A stretch of 5,039 nt of DNA from Planktomarina sp. (lineage in GTDB: Bacteria; Pseudomonadota; Alphaproteobacteria; Rhodobacterales; Rhodobacteraceae). Within the stretch, counting starts at the first letter, position 1. Each line of letters begins with the position of its first letter. The notes under the pieces were generated by a model. It was given only the letters and a program-made list of their open reading frames with translations. It had not been told where the DNA came from and did no database searches. The stretch is from contig JAKMFM010000084.1 in the NCBI GenBank assembly GCA_022425445.1, forward strand, positions 1-5,039, read 5' to 3'. Positions 4,673 to 5,039 of the stretch are shown here, in pieces. The position numbers and the translations under genes are program-made.

Positions 4673-5039
4673 ATGATCGTTTCGATTCCCTTTCCAGACG
4701 TCTCGCCCACCCTGATTTCGGTGGATATTCCGCTCTGGCAGTTTTCGCTGGGTGGCATGGATTTTGACCTCGGTGGGTTTGAACTTGCCCTGCGCTGGTA
4801 TGCTCTGGCCTATATTGCAGGTATTTTACTGGCCTCCTGGATCATGCGCCGCGCCCTGCGCCGGCCCGCGCTCTGGCCGCAAGAAAGGCCAGCCTTTAGC
4901 GAATCCAACCTGGATGATCTCATCACCTGGTTGATTTTCGGAATCATCATCGGAGGGCGATTGGGTTATGTGCTGTTTTACAACCCAAGCTATTACCTCG
5001 CCAATCCCGCCGCGGCTTTGCGCATTTTCGATGGCGGCA
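4673..5039 (+). CDS. lgt: Prolipoprotein diacylglyceryl transferase, N-terminal fragment
   Basis: The first 122 codons are present; the gene runs off the right edge. Lgt is an inner-membrane enzyme that moves a diacylglyceryl group from phosphatidylglycerol to the lipobox cysteine of prolipoproteins, the first step of lipoprotein maturation. The peptide starts MIVSIPFPDVSP, has the family run LALRWYALAYIAGI (38-51) and DDLITWLIFGIIIGGRLGYVLFY (81-103), and ends at FDGG, just before the expected conserved HGG-type motif. Two hydrophobic segments (about 38-57 and 83-104) are seen. About 25 residues (13-37) before the RWYALAY motif seem longer than in many homologues. An in-frame TGA at 4664-4666 forces the start at or after 4673; the GAAGGG ribosome binding site is only two bases away, unusually tight. 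Divergent from the ubiK-like gene. Confidence 0.94.
   Translation, partial: MIVSIPFPDVSPTLISVDIPLWQFSLGGMDFDLGGFELALRWYALAYIAGILLASWIMRRALRRPALWPQERPAFSESNLDDLITWLIFGIIIGGRLGYVLFYNPSYYLANPAAALRIFDGG

Noticed and set aside
4663..4770. Short frame beginning ATGAAGGG just before lgt, about 35 codons, overlapping its start
   Set aside because: It has no ribosome binding site and its peptide is an out-of-frame reading of lgt; the ATG is part of the lgt ribosome binding region.

Overview
The window looks like chromosomal DNA from an alphaproteobacterium, most likely a Rhodobacteraceae (Roseobacter-group) species. This rests on protein character: the Lgt N-terminus, the BMFP/UbiK-like protein, the YbjN-domain protein, ProC and a CsaA-type tRNA-binding protein all read like the versions found in that family. 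The order lgt / ubiK-like / ybjN / proC / csaA also fits my recollection of those genomes. No species call is possible without a search.

Layout. Positions 1-122 (minus) hold the first 40 codons of a PLP-dependent group II (aromatic-L-amino-acid type) decarboxylase that runs off the left edge. Positions 123-431 are a divergent intergenic region with several inverted repeats. Positions 432-1247 (plus) encode a short-chain dehydrogenase/reductase that starts with TTG. It converges, 13 bases apart, on a minus-strand gene (1261-2253) that encodes two GNAT acetyltransferase domains in one polypeptide. Upstream of that gene on the same strand lie csaA (2319-2657), proC (2650-3483) and a YbjN-domain gene (3499-4002). 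These three are packed as one operon: 15 bases between ybjN and proC, and an 8-base proC/csaA overlap. The GNAT gene may be its distal member, 65 bases further on. Positions 4003-4288 are non-coding and hold a tandem repeat of near-palindromes, other inverted repeats and a probable terminator. ubiK-like (4289-4573, minus) and lgt (4673 to the right edge, plus) diverge from a 99-base region with two overlapping inverted repeats.

The functions are mostly housekeeping: lipoprotein maturation (Lgt), ubiquinone biosynthesis accessory (UbiK-like), proline synthesis (ProC) and a tRNA/chaperone-like OB-fold protein (CsaA). The accessory enzymes (SDR, double GNAT, amino acid decarboxylase) cannot be assigned substrates from sequence. 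I see no mobile element, CRISPR array, RNA gene or clearly new defence or biosynthetic system. The points most worth a second look are the fused double GNAT protein and the symmetrical elements in the two right-hand intergenic regions.
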